Positions 34,079 through 43,543 are shown, numbered from the stretch's first letter. The stretch is DNA of 64,000 bases from Dielma fastidiosa (GCF_000313565.1 NZ_HE578930.1:124001-188000), one strand, 5' to 3'. Program-made: numbers and translations. The notes: a model not told the origin generated them from the sequence alone.

Positions 34079-34696
34079 CTATAATGCTTTCTGAACTTTG
34101 CCGGGAACATAAATATCTTCCACGTGCGTGTGTGAAATCCTGTCATGAATCATACGGCTTTGATCCTTATCTCTTAACGCGAGCAATAAGGATAACACAC
34201 AGATGACTGCTACCGGACCGCTCAGCAGCATGTCCATCATGCCTGTATCAAATGGCAGATATTTTGTAATCAGCAAGGTTTTGAATGTCGATGTGAAGAA
34301 ATAGAAGGTGCCTTCTAATACAAGACAGCCAAGCACAAAACGAATCAGCATGGTTTTAAAAGTGACTTCACTGTGATCATCATGGAACACCTTGATCTGA
34401 AGCATTCGCTGAGCAGGTGTCTGACCAATCCAGATCCGGCATGGCACCCAGACGTAATAGAATAAGAAAATAAGAAACAGGACAGCCATCAATATCCACG
34501 CCTGAGAGCTTGTCATCCCGTTAAGATTATACTGTACCTCAATCTGTCCCTGATTGAAAAAGCCATAGCACAGTGAAATCGCGATATTAGCCAGTACCCC
34601 GGATAAATACCAATCAATACCAAATGCCAACACTCTTCTTATAAAATAACCGCCGCGGCTTGAATTATTTGTTACAACCATTTTTTTCTTTGCCAT
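34079..34696 (-). CDS. RDD-family membrane protein
   Basis: A 205-residue membrane protein with about four helices and the RDD domain: RRVLAFGIDWYLSGVLANIAI at residue 20 (Arg and Asp of the name), WIGQTPAQRMLQIKVF in the middle, and DKDQSRMIHDRISHT near the end. RDD proteins are small transport-related or accessory membrane proteins whose substrates are mostly unknown. It has its own operator and -10, so it belongs to the same regulon as the PTS. It may help uptake or export of the regulon's substrate or counter-ion. Confidence 0.88.
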   Translation of the reverse strand: MAKKKMVVTNNSSRGGYFIRRVLAFGIDWYLSGVLANIAISLCYGFFNQGQIEVQYNLNGMTSSQAWILMAVLFLIFLFYYVWVPCRIWIGQTPAQRMLQIKVFHDDHSEVTFKTMLIRFVLGCLVLEGTFYFFTSTFKTLLITKYLPFDTGMMDMLLSGPVAVICVLSLLLALRDKDQSRMIHDRISHTHVEDIYVPGKVQKAL

Positions 34697-34721
34697 AGTA
34701 CATCCTCCAGCTTATGCTTCT

Positions 34722-34776
34722 ATTATAAACGAAGCAAGCTGAAAACGCTTAACTACAATTTCCTAGCATTAGGAAA
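34722..34776 (-). promoter_or_regulatory. Operator copy 5, cre-like site and promoter of the RDD gene
   Basis: TTTCCTAGCATTAGGAAA (34759-34776): distal half perfect, proximal half one change, arms extendable to CAATTTCCTA/TAGGAAATTG. Its centre is 40.5 bp upstream of the minus-strand TATAAT (34727-34722). TGAAAACGCTTAAC (34740-34753), a 12 of 14 cre match, lies between. The -35 position reads AAGCGT. Confidence 0.8.
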
Positions 34777-35102
34777 TTGTATCCATTTTAATGAAATATC
34801 AATGATATTCAGTCATAGAGGAAATGATATTTCGCTAAAGAATATTATTTAGCTTCTGTGCTGACATTCATTTCTAAGTTTTTGCACGCTGATTCACAAA
34901 AAACAAAAAAATCAATCTTTCGATTGATTCTTTAGTTAATAATATAACGCTAGATGTTTATAATTAAGGGGAAGAGAAAAATGGTTTTTCTGTGAATCTA
35001 TTGTTATATCTAACAAATTAATAATCAGCTATTAACTTTGTCAACATCATTATACAACATAATTTCATAAATGTAACCATGAAAATCAAAAATTTATAAG
35101 AT
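34777..35102. other. AT-rich gene-free stretch between the RDD and rqcP genes
   Basis: About 325 bp without a supportable gene on either strand. It holds the rqcP-side terminator at 34898-34929. The rest is AT-rich, with no RNA gene or repeat that I can recognise. Confidence 0.6.
34898..34929 (-). terminator. Terminator downstream of rqcP
   Basis: On the minus strand: AATCAATC-GAAA-GATTGATT, then TTTTTGTTTTTT. A perfect 8-bp stem with a GAAA tetraloop lies about 175 bp after the rqcP stop. It probably ends the pth-mfd-spoVT-rqcP transcript. Confidence 0.85.
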
Positions 35103-35384
35103 TTATTCATTTTGCGTCGAAAAATCATGATTTTCGGTTTTTTCTTCAATAATTTCAAACATTAAAGCCGCATCAGACTTAGAAACCTGCTTAGAAAGCA
35201 TCAAAACTCTGACTGTCAGTTCACGGTATCCGAAGACAATCGTTATGATATCTCCAACCTTGACCTCACTGCTCGGTTTTGCTATCCTGCCATTGATCAG
35301 TACACGTTCATTATCCGCCAGTTCTTTTGAAACGGTTCGCCGCTTCAGAATTCTGGCTACTTTTAGGTACTTATCTAAACGCAT
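35103..35384 (-). CDS. rqcP: S4-domain RNA-binding protein RqcP (YabO)
   Basis: A 93-residue protein that is essentially one S4 RNA-binding fold: MRLDKYLKVARILKRRTVSKELADNERVLINGRIAKPSSEVKVGD. The family (YabO/RqcP, related to Hsp15) binds stalled 50S subunits and helps RqcH add Ala tails in ribosome quality control. Start at 35384 follows GAGGTGA. In Bacillus it lies directly before yabP; here that neighbour is about 29 kb away. It is 27 bp downstream of spoVT on the same strand. Confidence 0.9.
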   Translation of the reverse strand: MRLDKYLKVARILKRRTVSKELADNERVLINGRIAKPSSEVKVGDIITIVFGYRELTVRVLMLSKQVSKSDAALMFEIIEEKTENHDFSTQNE

Positions 35385-35411
35385 GCCATCACCTCGCAAC
35401 TATTTTAACAT

Positions 35412-35900
35412 TTAAACCTCATATTTGCGAGATAAAAGTTGCGCAAACGCCGCGACACAGCGATTCTCCTTCACATCTACAGGCTCATTGCTCAATAAAA
35501 CAAAACTGCCCTGCCAGTAGCTTTCAACCACAACGGGAAAGAAACAGCCATCATAAAGTGACGCGTCATTCTCAAAAATCTTTTCCTTGGTAAAGGGAGT
35601 ATCCCGGTAAACAACCGCATGTGAGAACAATGATTTCGCGCAGGGCTGCTGGGTTCCCGTTACCTCATCCTTAATAAACAGCACTTTCTTGTTTAATACA
35701 CTCTGCAATGTTTCACACATATCCTGAATTTCACGCATATGTTTATCAAGCAGCTCATATTTCTGCAGAATAATTTTATCATTTTCAATATAAAACTCGA
35801 TGGAATCGCCTTCTTTTAATCGATATTGTTTTCTGATCTCCTTGGGTATAACTAAACGTCCAAGATCATCTAAACGGCGAATGATACCTGTTGCCTTCAT
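35412..35900 (-). CDS. spoVT: Stage V sporulation protein T (AbrB-family regulator)
   Basis: A 162-residue regulator. Residues 1-50 are the swapped-hairpin AbrB DNA-binding domain: MKATGIIRRLDDLGRLVIPKEIRK and LKEGDSIEFYIENDKIILQKY. Residues 55-160 form a GAF-like domain, as in SpoVT, which tunes SigG-dependent genes in the forespore. The length is slightly below the Bacillus protein (178). Its place between mfd and rqcP is the usual one, though yabM and yabN, which lie there in Bacillus, are missing. Confidence 0.92.
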   Translation of the reverse strand: MKATGIIRRLDDLGRLVIPKEIRKQYRLKEGDSIEFYIENDKIILQKYELLDKHMREIQDMCETLQSVLNKKVLFIKDEVTGTQQPCAKSLFSHAVVYRDTPFTKEKIFENDASLYDGCFFPVVVESYWQGSFVLLSNEPVDVKENRCVAAFAQLLSRKYEV

Positions 35901-35968
35901 TCATTCACACTCCTTGCACGTTTAGTATTGGCAAAGAATGAGCTTTTATAACCGATTAATGCAAATTT

Positions 35969-38900
35969 TTACTCTCTGACAACAGTTCCGCTCATTTCCA
36001 GAACCTCAATGACCTGTTTCAGCCAGTTCTTGTTTTTAGGAAAGCGGATTTTAATCTTATTTTGTGTATAACGCAGTACAATATCACGGGATAAAGCTGT
36101 GATTTGTTCAAATAGCTTCACACCGTCAGCATGCTTCGACCACTGCTCTGTAAAGGTAAGCTCGGCATCCTTGGCATTTTCTTTGAAATTTTCTACATTT
36201 GCCTCATTAATCAGTATATCAAGACGCTTCTTTTCAAACAGCAGCTGCACAGATTTAGGCAGTGAACCATAGTTATCCTCAATCATATCCATCATTGCCA
36301 GCAGTTCTTCCTTAGTCTCAACTTTATCGATTTGCTGATAAAGCGTAATCTTTTCATAATCCTGATCGGTAAAGGTACTTGGGATATAGGCGTCGACATT
36401 GACATTGGCACGTTTGATTTCCTTTGGCACGACTTTTTTAATTCCCTTTTGTTCATTAATCGCGTCATGCAGCATTTCAATATACATATCAATACCGATC
36501 GTATCAATAAAGCCAGCCTGCTGCGGGCCAAGCATATCACCGGCGCCGCGGATCGTTAAGTCACGCATGGCAATCTTATAACCAGAGCCAAGCTGCGTAA
36601 ACTCTTTAATTGATTTTAAACGCTTCGTCGCGATTTCCGAAAGCTGCTTCTGCGGTGAATAAAGCAGATATGCGTATGCTAAGCGGTCTGAACGGCCGAC
36701 TCTGCCCTTAATCTGATAGAGCTGACTTAACCCAAACTTATCCGCATCCTCGATAATAATGGTATTGGCATTAGGGATATCGATACCGGTTTCAATGATT
36801 GTGGTGCAGACTAATACCTGATATTCATTGTTGGTAAAACGCATCATGACATCTTCGATTTCTTCTCTGTCCATCTGGCCATGAGCGATTCCGATTTCCA
36901 TATCCAATTCATTGCGCAGCTTCGTTGCCGTCGCATAAATATTCTTAACATTGTTATATAAATAGAACACCTGTCCGTCACGGGCAACCTCGCGCTGAAT
37001 AATTTCTTTAATTAAATTAAAATTCTTCTCAACAACATAGGTCTGCACCGGCATACGGTTCATCGGCGGCGTATCTAGCTGAGAGAGTGAGCGCACACCA
37101 ATTAATGACATCTGCAAAGTACGCGGAATCGGTGTCGCACTAAGTGACAGAACATCGATACCGGTTCTTAATTCCTTGATTTTCTCTTTGTGCTGAACAC
37201 CAAAACGCTGCTCCTCATCGATAATCAAAAAGCCAAGATCCTTAAAAACGACATCCTTGGACAATAAACGATGGGTGCCGATCAATATATCAACATTGCC
37301 ATCCTTCAGATCCTGAAGAATTTTCTTCTGTTCCTGCGGCGGTACAAAACGATTTAATACTTCGATACGCACCGGATAGTTTCTAAAACGTTTCTTGAAG
37401 GTCTTAAAATGCTGCTGCGAAAGAATGGTGGTTGGACACAGATAAGCTACCTGCTTATTGTCAACCACAGCCTTGAAAGCCGCACGGATTGCGACCTCTG
37501 TCTTACCAAAGCCAACATCACCGCAAAGCAGTCTGTCCATTGGCTTCGCTGATTCCATATCTTGTTTAATTTCATCCACCGCTTTTTTCTGATCCGGTGT
37601 TAAATCATAATCAAAATCATCCTCAAACTGAAGCTGGTAAGGTGTATCCTTAGAAAAAGCGAAGCCGATATCTTCACTGCGCAATGAATAAAGAGCAACC
37701 AACCGCTGCGCAAGCTCGGCGACATTTTGACTGATGCGCTTCTTGGTCTTCTCCCATTCGCTAGAACCTAACTTATTCAGTTTCGGTGAAGCACCCTCCT
37801 TAGAAACAAATTTTCGAATCAGACGGAATTGCTCCAAAGGAATGAATAAAACATCATTATCTTTATAAATTACCTGCAGGAAGTCTTTGTGATGACCCTC
37901 AATCTCCTTGGTAACAATCCCGTTATACATACCCACACCATGCTGGTTATGTACGACATAATCACCTTTTTCAAGCTGAAGATAATCATCAAGAACTTCA
38001 CCTTGTTTAAATTTATTCGTATAACGGCCAAGCTTTTTCTGTTCATGAAAGATTTCTTTAGATGAATAAACAACGATCTTTTCTTCGGTTAGTTCAAACC
38101 CTTCTGCCAGCTTTTTGACACAGAGTGAAATACCCTCTGGAATTTTATCATTTTCATCAATCATTTGATATCGGATCTCATGATCATTAAAATACTTTTT
38201 CACAATACCGATTTCTGAATGATCTAAACAGAACAGCACGCTTTTTTTCTTGCTTTCCTTTACAGCCATGTCCAAGCATTTATCTAAAGAAAGCTCAGGG
38301 CGCGGCAGCTGCAGAAAACCGCTGACGATTGGCTGTTCTATGTTCACAAACAAATTAACATGAATACAGTCACGGCCGGCAGTCAGCTTATCGATTGAAT
38401 TAAACTGTGTATAGACAGGCAACCCCTGACCTGTGGCATTCAGCTCCTGAATGTAATCAATAGTTTCTTCATTGACTTTTTTCTCAACTTCATGAATTTC
38501 CTCATCAGTAGAAAGAATGATACATGCGTCTTGGGCATAATCCAGCAATGAACTATGCTGATCCAGCAAAGCATAATAACGGTATAGGTGATTTTCTCTT
38601 TGATGGTTGCTTAAAGCATCAAAATCATTCTCAATAAAAATATCAAACTGACGCTGTATAGCTGCTTCTGCCTGACGCTGTGCTTTCTTTTTCAGCACAT
38701 TGCCCTTTTCGATGATCGTGCTGATATCTTCATCGGTAAACAGCAAATCCGTAGCCGGTATGATTTTCACATGGTCACGTTTTTCAATCGTTCGCTGAGT
38801 TGCCGGATCAAAACAGCGGATACTCTCGATAACAGTATCAAAGAATTCAATACGGATCGGATAATCCTCATTCATTGAATAAACATCGATAATACCGCCC

Positions 38901-39409
38901 CTTGATGCAAAGCATAACGGCTGGTCAACTCTTGACACGTGCTCATAACCTGCCATAAACAGCTTCATTTTTAATGTATCCATGCTGATTTCATCATCAA
39001 CCTTCAGTTCCATGCTTACAGCCTTGAATAATTCCGGTGAGGGCATAAAACGCATCAGCGCGCCGGTATGAGCCACAACAATTTTAGCCTTGCCTTCAAG
39101 CATCGCATTCATGGTTTCCAGCTGTACCGCTTTACTCTCCGGAGAGGCGGCAATGGCCTCAACTCTCAGCGATTCCTCCACGACAAAAGGCAGCACCTCA
39201 ACATCAACGAGGGGGGTCAGCCGCTCGATCAGCTTCTGTGCTGTATAAACATTATTCTTCACTATCAGTAATGACTGCCGGCTTTGTCTGTATAATGCCG
39301 CATAAAGCAGTGCTTCTTCAGTTAATGATAAATTCCCTAATGAGCTTTCTTTGCGCAGCAGACTCTCGACCGCTGGATTCTTCACCAGTTCATTTAATAA
39401 ACAATTCAT
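35969..39409 (-). CDS. mfd: Transcription-repair coupling factor Mfd
   Basis: A 1146-residue protein of normal length. In order: UvrB-like UvrA-binding domains (about 1-340), the RNA-polymerase interaction domain (about 470-550, [19 protein letters not shown]), and the RecG-like translocase with Walker [14 protein letters not shown] near residue 630, the DEEQRFG box near 735, and the motif VI region GRVGRSDR. The C-terminal regulatory domain is complete. Mfd removes stalled RNA polymerase and recruits UvrA. It starts 2 bp after the pth stop, so the genes are co-transcribed. Confidence 0.97.
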   Translation of the reverse strand: MNCLLNELVKNPAVESLLRKESSLGNLSLTEEALLYAALYRQSRQSLLIVKNNVYTAQKLIERLTPLVDVEVLPFVVEESLRVEAIAASPESKAVQLETMNAMLEGKAKIVVAHTGALMRFMPSPELFKAVSMELKVDDEISMDTLKMKLFMAGYEHVSRVDQPLCFASRGGIIDVYSMNEDYPIRIEFFDTVIESIRCFDPATQRTIEKRDHVKIIPATDLLFTDEDISTIIEKGNVLKKKAQRQAEAAIQRQFDIFIENDFDALSNHQRENHLYRYYALLDQHSSLLDYAQDACIILSTDEEIHEVEKKVNEETIDYIQELNATGQGLPVYTQFNSIDKLTAGRDCIHVNLFVNIEQPIVSGFLQLPRPELSLDKCLDMAVKESKKKSVLFCLDHSEIGIVKKYFNDHEIRYQMIDENDKIPEGISLCVKKLAEGFELTEEKIVVYSSKEIFHEQKKLGRYTNKFKQGEVLDDYLQLEKGDYVVHNQHGVGMYNGIVTKEIEGHHKDFLQVIYKDNDVLFIPLEQFRLIRKFVSKEGASPKLNKLGSSEWEKTKKRISQNVAELAQRLVALYSLRSEDIGFAFSKDTPYQLQFEDDFDYDLTPDQKKAVDEIKQDMESAKPMDRLLCGDVGFGKTEVAIRAAFKAVVDNKQVAYLCPTTILSQQHFKTFKKRFRNYPVRIEVLNRFVPPQEQKKILQDLKDGNVDILIGTHRLLSKDVVFKDLGFLIIDEEQRFGVQHKEKIKELRTGIDVLSLSATPIPRTLQMSLIGVRSLSQLDTPPMNRMPVQTYVVEKNFNLIKEIIQREVARDGQVFYLYNNVKNIYATATKLRNELDMEIGIAHGQMDREEIEDVMMRFTNNEYQVLVCTTIIETGIDIPNANTIIIEDADKFGLSQLYQIKGRVGRSDRLAYAYLLYSPQKQLSEIATKRLKSIKEFTQLGSGYKIAMRDLTIRGAGDMLGPQQAGFIDTIGIDMYIEMLHDAINEQKGIKKVVPKEIKRANVNVDAYIPSTFTDQDYEKITLYQQIDKVETKEELLAMMDMIEDNYGSLPKSVQLLFEKKRLDILINEANVENFKENAKDAELTFTEQWSKHADGVKLFEQITALSRDIVLRYTQNKIKIRFPKNKNWLKQVIEVLEMSGTVVRE

Positions 39410-39411
39410 AA

Positions 39412-39978
39412 CTAAGCGTCCTTCTGATTGTATTTATTCATCACATCCGCAAAAGGACGGTCGATGAATTCAATAGCCGCACTGGCTGCTTTATCTCTGG
39501 CCGCTTCAAACAAAGCCCGGTCGGCCTTTGGAAATTTACCAAGTACATAATCAGCCGTCAGCATCAGCGGATCTTTGCCGATGCCAATGCGTATTCGTTT
39601 AAAATCCTGCGTACCTAAATGAGCGATGATGTTCTTCAAGCCATTCTGGCCGCCGCTTGAGCCCTTTTCTCTTAAACGAATCTTACCCACCGGCAGATCT
39701 AAATCATCGACAAGCACCAAAATATCGCTTACTGGTATATTATAAAAACGCGCGCATTCACCTACCGCTTCTCCGGAAAGGTTCATATAAGTCTGCGGTT
39801 TCATCAGGATCACCGTTTCACCCTTGACCTTGACATTACCGATCAGCGCTTTAAATTTTTTTGTATTTACATCTGTGTTCAACCTTGAAGCAACCTCATC
39901 AAGTGTCATGAAACCCGTGTTATGACGCGTTTTTTCATAATCTCTGCCTGGATTGCCAAGTCCTACGATCAATTTCAT
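39412..39978 (-). CDS. pth: Peptidyl-tRNA hydrolase
   Basis: A 188-residue enzyme that frees tRNA from peptides dropped by ribosomes. MKLIVGLGNPGRDYEKTRHNTGF carries the catalytic His20 and the flanking Asn; MKPQTYMNLSGE, VDDLDLPVGKIRLR and GSSGGQNGLKNI follow. Length is normal. A minus-strand TATAAT at 40006-40001 lies about 23 bp upstream, so the gene probably heads the pth-mfd-spoVT-rqcP operon. Confidence 0.97.
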   Translation of the reverse strand: MKLIVGLGNPGRDYEKTRHNTGFMTLDEVASRLNTDVNTKKFKALIGNVKVKGETVILMKPQTYMNLSGEAVGECARFYNIPVSDILVLVDDLDLPVGKIRLREKGSSGGQNGLKNIIAHLGTQDFKRIRIGIGKDPLMLTADYVLGKFPKADRALFEAARDKAASAAIEFIDRPFADVMNKYNQKDA

Positions 39979-40024
39979 CTAATCACCTCGCGTATCAATC
40001 ATTATAGCGTACTAAAATTTAAAA

Positions 40025-40861
40025 TTAAAGCATTATTTGCAGAAGCAGACCCGCTGCTGATGAGAATAAAAACATATACAACAAAAGCAGACTATTCTCG
40101 CGTTTATTCTTGTTTTGCTTCCATAAAACAGCCATGCCGATGCCCGCTCCCGTACATAAGCCAGCCACCATTGAACCAAAAGACAAGCCGCCCAGCACAT
40201 AAAGCTGTACCAGCAGAATAGAAGCCGCGCAATTAGGAATAAAGCCAATCAGTGCCGCCGCAAACGGCTGAAGCATTGGATGTACATTCAGCAATGAGGA
40301 CAGGGCATCTTCACCGATACCAAACAGGACAAAGCCGATTACCAAATTAATACCTAAAATAAACATTGTAGTTTTCAAAGTACGGTTCAGCGCGTTCATA
40401 AAACTATTTGAACCGCAGCTGCAGCCCGGATCAGAGAGTTCGATCTCAAAATCATCCTCTTCATTCAGTGTTTTTTTATAAAGTACAAAATCAAGAAGAT
40501 AACCCGACAGAATGGCGATTACCAGCTTTAATATTAACAGCAGTCCCAGACTTTTATATTCTGAAGGATAAGCCAGCAGCATCGGCAGCGCTTCGTCACT
40601 GGTAGCCATAAAGCAGGCAACCAAGGTACCGGCACTGATCCCCTGCTGCGCAAAGAGTGAGGCGGCAATAACTGAGAAACCACACTGCGGCACTAAACCA
40701 AGCAAGGCTCCGAATAAGGGACCCAGATTTTTAATAAATAGATAATTTAAACGGTAAGCTGAACTGCGTTTATCGATAAAATCAATCAGTAAATAAGATA
40801 AATATAAGAGCGGAAGCAGTTTAACTGTATCCACTAATGCGTCAATTATTACATCAATCAT
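40025..40861 (-). CDS. Putative manganese/metal transporter (ArsP_2/DUF2899-like)
   Basis: A 278-residue membrane protein with about eight helices in two halves. Paired motifs LVPQCGFSVIAASLF near residue 58 and FIPNCAASILLVQLY near 223 are the family sign, and a Cys cluster (DPGCSCGS) sits in the central loop. Members are annotated as putative Mn transporters or arsenic-permease-like proteins; direct evidence is thin. ATG at 40861 follows AAGGAGGG at good spacing, preferred over an upstream start that would overlap that site. Confidence 0.75.
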   Translation of the reverse strand: MIDVIIDALVDTVKLLPLLYLSYLLIDFIDKRSSAYRLNYLFIKNLGPLFGALLGLVPQCGFSVIAASLFAQQGISAGTLVACFMATSDEALPMLLAYPSEYKSLGLLLILKLVIAILSGYLLDFVLYKKTLNEEDDFEIELSDPGCSCGSNSFMNALNRTLKTTMFILGINLVIGFVLFGIGEDALSSLLNVHPMLQPFAAALIGFIPNCAASILLVQLYVLGGLSFGSMVAGLCTGAGIGMAVLWKQNKNKRENSLLLLYMFLFSSAAGLLLQIML

Positions 40862-40888
40862 GCAATCCCTCCTTAAAGGCACGTTAGA

Positions 40889-41920
40889 TTATAGCACAGA
40901 TCGGATGGTAAAGAACACTGAAACGAATAGAACAAATAAGATAATATAGAGATTTATCGCTTTATTCATATTCAGATAGGCGATAAATTCACGCAGAAAG
41001 GCCATCGGCAGATAATAAGAAACCGTTGGTGCGCCAATTCCTTCAGCTCTTTTCAAGCCGGCTTTACGAGCATAGATGCCTGCACGAAACAGATGATAAT
41101 TATGCGTCGCTATCACACAGCGATATTTTGGCTTAACCGCATCCATCATTTCCTTAGAGTAAATAAGATTCTCATAGGTTGTCCGTGAATGATCCTCCAC
41201 TAAAATTTTCTCATCCGGTATCCCTCTTGCCAGCAGCTCCATTTTCATTACCACCGCTTCCGCAAGCTTTTCATCAGCACCCTGACCGCCCGATACGATA
41301 AAAATTGGTGTGCTGTCATTATAATGCTGCTGCTTTTTATAAAAATTATACCCGGCATCAATACGCTGCATCAATAAAGGTGAAGGTTTATCATAAAGCA
41401 AACCACAGCCAAGAATGATAATAAAATCCTGATCCAGCTTAGGCTTATTCAAATTAAAAAGCATTGAACTGACCAGAAAGCTGACAAATAAAAACGTAAA
41501 ATAACCCACTAAACCAACGATTCCGTAATAGATCGGCATCGGCAGATAGAGGGCATGATTAGAGGCATAAATAGGCAGATAAAAAATAAAAAGGAAGATT
41601 GTGAACATGCCTAAGCCTACGGCAAAAGACAGCAGATTGCACAACCGTTTTCCTTCAAATTTGATTAATAAAAAGCCGTTAAAAATCATCGCCGCACCCA
41701 CTGAAAAAAACAGCAGCGGCAGTACCGTCATGATTGCCCATAACAGGAAAAAGCCCATAGCTGAAATAATCAAATGCGGACTATTTTGCATAGACTGCAG
41801 CAGATAAATCATAAAACAGAGCATACTGCCGCATAACAGCTTGCCATTTAAAACTGTTCGTTTATCGATGAAATACGAGATAAAAAAGGCTGCAAGCAGA
41901 ATTTCAGCGAGTAATCTCAT
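40889..41920 (-). CDS. YdcF/SanA-family membrane protein (DUF218)
   Basis: A 343-residue protein. Residues 1-165 hold five or six membrane helices. The DUF218 domain follows, from DFIIILGCGLLYDKPSPLLMQRID near residue 170 through FIVSGGQGADEKLAEA, EDHSRTTYENLIYSKEM and ATHNYHLFRAGIYARKAG. A final helix ends the protein. The family (YdcF, SanA, ElyC) is linked to envelope processes such as lipid-carrier handling, without a settled reaction. It is 10 bp downstream of an unknown membrane protein gene. Confidence 0.85.
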   Translation of the reverse strand: MRLLAEILLAAFFISYFIDKRTVLNGKLLCGSMLCFMIYLLQSMQNSPHLIISAMGFFLLWAIMTVLPLLFFSVGAAMIFNGFLLIKFEGKRLCNLLSFAVGLGMFTIFLFIFYLPIYASNHALYLPMPIYYGIVGLVGYFTFLFVSFLVSSMLFNLNKPKLDQDFIIILGCGLLYDKPSPLLMQRIDAGYNFYKKQQHYNDSTPIFIVSGGQGADEKLAEAVVMKMELLARGIPDEKILVEDHSRTTYENLIYSKEMMDAVKPKYRCVIATHNYHLFRAGIYARKAGLKRAEGIGAPTVSYYLPMAFLREFIAYLNMNKAINLYIILFVLFVSVFFTIRSVL

Positions 41921-41930
41921 AAATGTCTCC

Positions 41931-42740
41931 TTATTTCTTTAAAACAAAATAGCGTATAAACTCAAAAGTCTGAAGACCCCCGCAAATAAAGATATCAACC
42001 GTCATATTCGCATAAAGCTTATTAATGATCAGCTTCTCTACCTCCATCGCGGCTAGCTCTGCCTCACTGTTTGTGAAAACCGAGGGTACCTCTTTGCGGA
42101 TGATTATTTTCGCATTATTAAACAGCATCGAAAAGATTTCCAGCTTTGTCATCTTACTCATAATCGTTTTTAAATAAGCATTTACTGAATCCGTATCAAA
42201 GATGATATCAACATCATAATCCTCATCGAGATAGCCAAAGAAGGTCTTGCGGTATTCCTCAACCCAACGTTCCTCTTCATATTCAAAACGCGGTTTAAAT
42301 TTCTTGGCCTTCAATAAATCATTTAAAGTTTGTCCATAAAACCAAATCTCAAAATTATCTTTGGTCGCAAACCCATACTGACTCACATAATCTTTATATT
42401 TATCCCCATCATTCAGCGGGAAAATCCTTACTTTATCAGTTTTAAAATGCTGCTGCTGAATATATTCATACCCCTTTAATATTTTGCTTTCAGCCTGCAG
42501 ACCGCGTGTATGAATGACCAGATAAAGCAAGACGCTGATGACCGCTATCGGCAGAAAGACAAACATTTCGAATTTAAGATTCATCGTAACGATCAGCGCC
42601 AGATAGGCAATAGTCGGCAGAAAGCATGATATAAAGATCTGAATACCGTTCTCACGCAGGCCTTCCAGATAGAGTACATCAATAAAATTCAGTCCAATCG
42701 GCACTTTGACTGATTTATCATAGGAATCATATTTTATCAT
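41931..42740 (-). CDS. Uncharacterised membrane protein with a cytoplasmic domain
   Basis: A 269-residue protein that I do not recognise. Two membrane helices near residues 36-54 and 58-76 (FLPTIAYLALIVTMNL; FVFLPIAVISVLLYLVI) are followed by about 190 soluble residues rich in aromatic and charged residues, with FYGQTLNDLLKAKKF and WVEEYRKTFFGYL. It follows the MarR gene by 31 bp and precedes the YdcF-like gene by 10 bp, so it is probably in one transcript with both. Confidence 0.7.
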   Translation of the reverse strand: MIKYDSYDKSVKVPIGLNFIDVLYLEGLRENGIQIFISCFLPTIAYLALIVTMNLKFEMFVFLPIAVISVLLYLVIHTRGLQAESKILKGYEYIQQQHFKTDKVRIFPLNDGDKYKDYVSQYGFATKDNFEIWFYGQTLNDLLKAKKFKPRFEYEEERWVEEYRKTFFGYLDEDYDVDIIFDTDSVNAYLKTIMSKMTKLEIFSMLFNNAKIIIRKEVPSVFTNSEAELAAMEVEKLIINKLYANMTVDIFICGGLQTFEFIRYFVLKK

Positions 42741-42771
42741 CTTATTCCCCCTGCTATTCTAATAGAACAGT

Positions 42772-43197
42772 TTACTCACTTAGCGCATTCTTAATCATAC
42801 TTTCCAATACACTTTGAAAAGCCTTGATCTCTTCCTTACTCAATCCCTGATACAATGAAGCCTGAAACTGCTGTCTCGCCTTTTTTAGTTTGGCAAGCAC
42901 GGGTGCCGAGCTCTCACTCAGCGTTAACCGCAAAATTCTTCTGTCCTTGGGATCTTCCTTGATAGTCAGAAAACCGCGGCTGCATAGAGAATCTACTGAA
43001 TGGCAGACTAATGATTTTGAAATACCGCGGTATTTGCATATATCCTTAGCCGTATTAAATGAAGGATTATTGGAAAGGTATAATAATACATCAATTTCAT
43101 TTGGCGCTAATGAATATTCAGCAACGCTTTTCATGCATGCCTGCCGGTCTTTTTTAATAATTTTGGCAAAGGTTACACATGGATTCAATTCAGCCAT
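42772..43197 (-). CDS. MarR-family transcriptional regulator
   Basis: A 141-residue winged-helix regulator. The HTH is in FNTAKDICKYRGISKSLVCHSVDSLCSRGFL and the wing in KEDPKDRRILRLTLSE. I start it at ATG 43197 (MAELNPC), 10 bp after the XRE stop, because GAGGTGA lies just upstream; the longer frame would overlap the XRE gene. MarR proteins sense small phenolic or oxidative signals. Likely targets are the downstream membrane protein genes or itself. Confidence 0.9.
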   Translation of the reverse strand: MAELNPCVTFAKIIKKDRQACMKSVAEYSLAPNEIDVLLYLSNNPSFNTAKDICKYRGISKSLVCHSVDSLCSRGFLTIKEDPKDRRILRLTLSESSAPVLAKLKKARQQFQASLYQGLSKEEIKAFQSVLESMIKNALSE

Positions 43198-43207
43198 CAC
43201 GATCACC

Positions 43208-43543
43208 TCACTTGTAGAAGCCTTTACGTTCTTTATCAAGTATAAATTCAATCACAAAACGAATATCTCTTTGCGCGCGGCGGCTTAAACCGCTAGGCAG
43301 ATAAATTACATCATTCTCAGATGTACAGCTTTTTAAGTCAGAAACACCTAACAGATAGTCCATAGTTACATTAAATACTTCCATAATTTTTATTTTAGTC
43401 TGGTCACTGGGATGAATCAAACCCCGTTCATAAGAGGATATCGTATTTACTGAAACATTAAGCAGCGGCGCTAATTCCTTTTGGGAATAGTTTGCTTCTT
43501 CCCTTAATTCCTTTAATCGAATACCAAAACTGCTACGTTCCAT
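43208..43543 (-). CDS. XRE-family HTH regulator
   Basis: A 111-residue protein. Residues 7-65 are a Cro/C1-type HTH: GIRLKELREEANYSQKELAPLLNVSVNTISSYERGLIHPS and MDYLLGVSD. The last 40 residues contain GLSRRAQRDIRFVIEFI and may mediate dimer contacts. It is the first gene of a run with MarR and three membrane proteins on the same strand. No partner peptide gene was found. Confidence 0.92.
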   Translation of the reverse strand: MERSSFGIRLKELREEANYSQKELAPLLNVSVNTISSYERGLIHPSDQTKIKIMEVFNVTMDYLLGVSDLKSCTSENDVIYLPSGLSRRAQRDIRFVIEFILDKERKGFYK

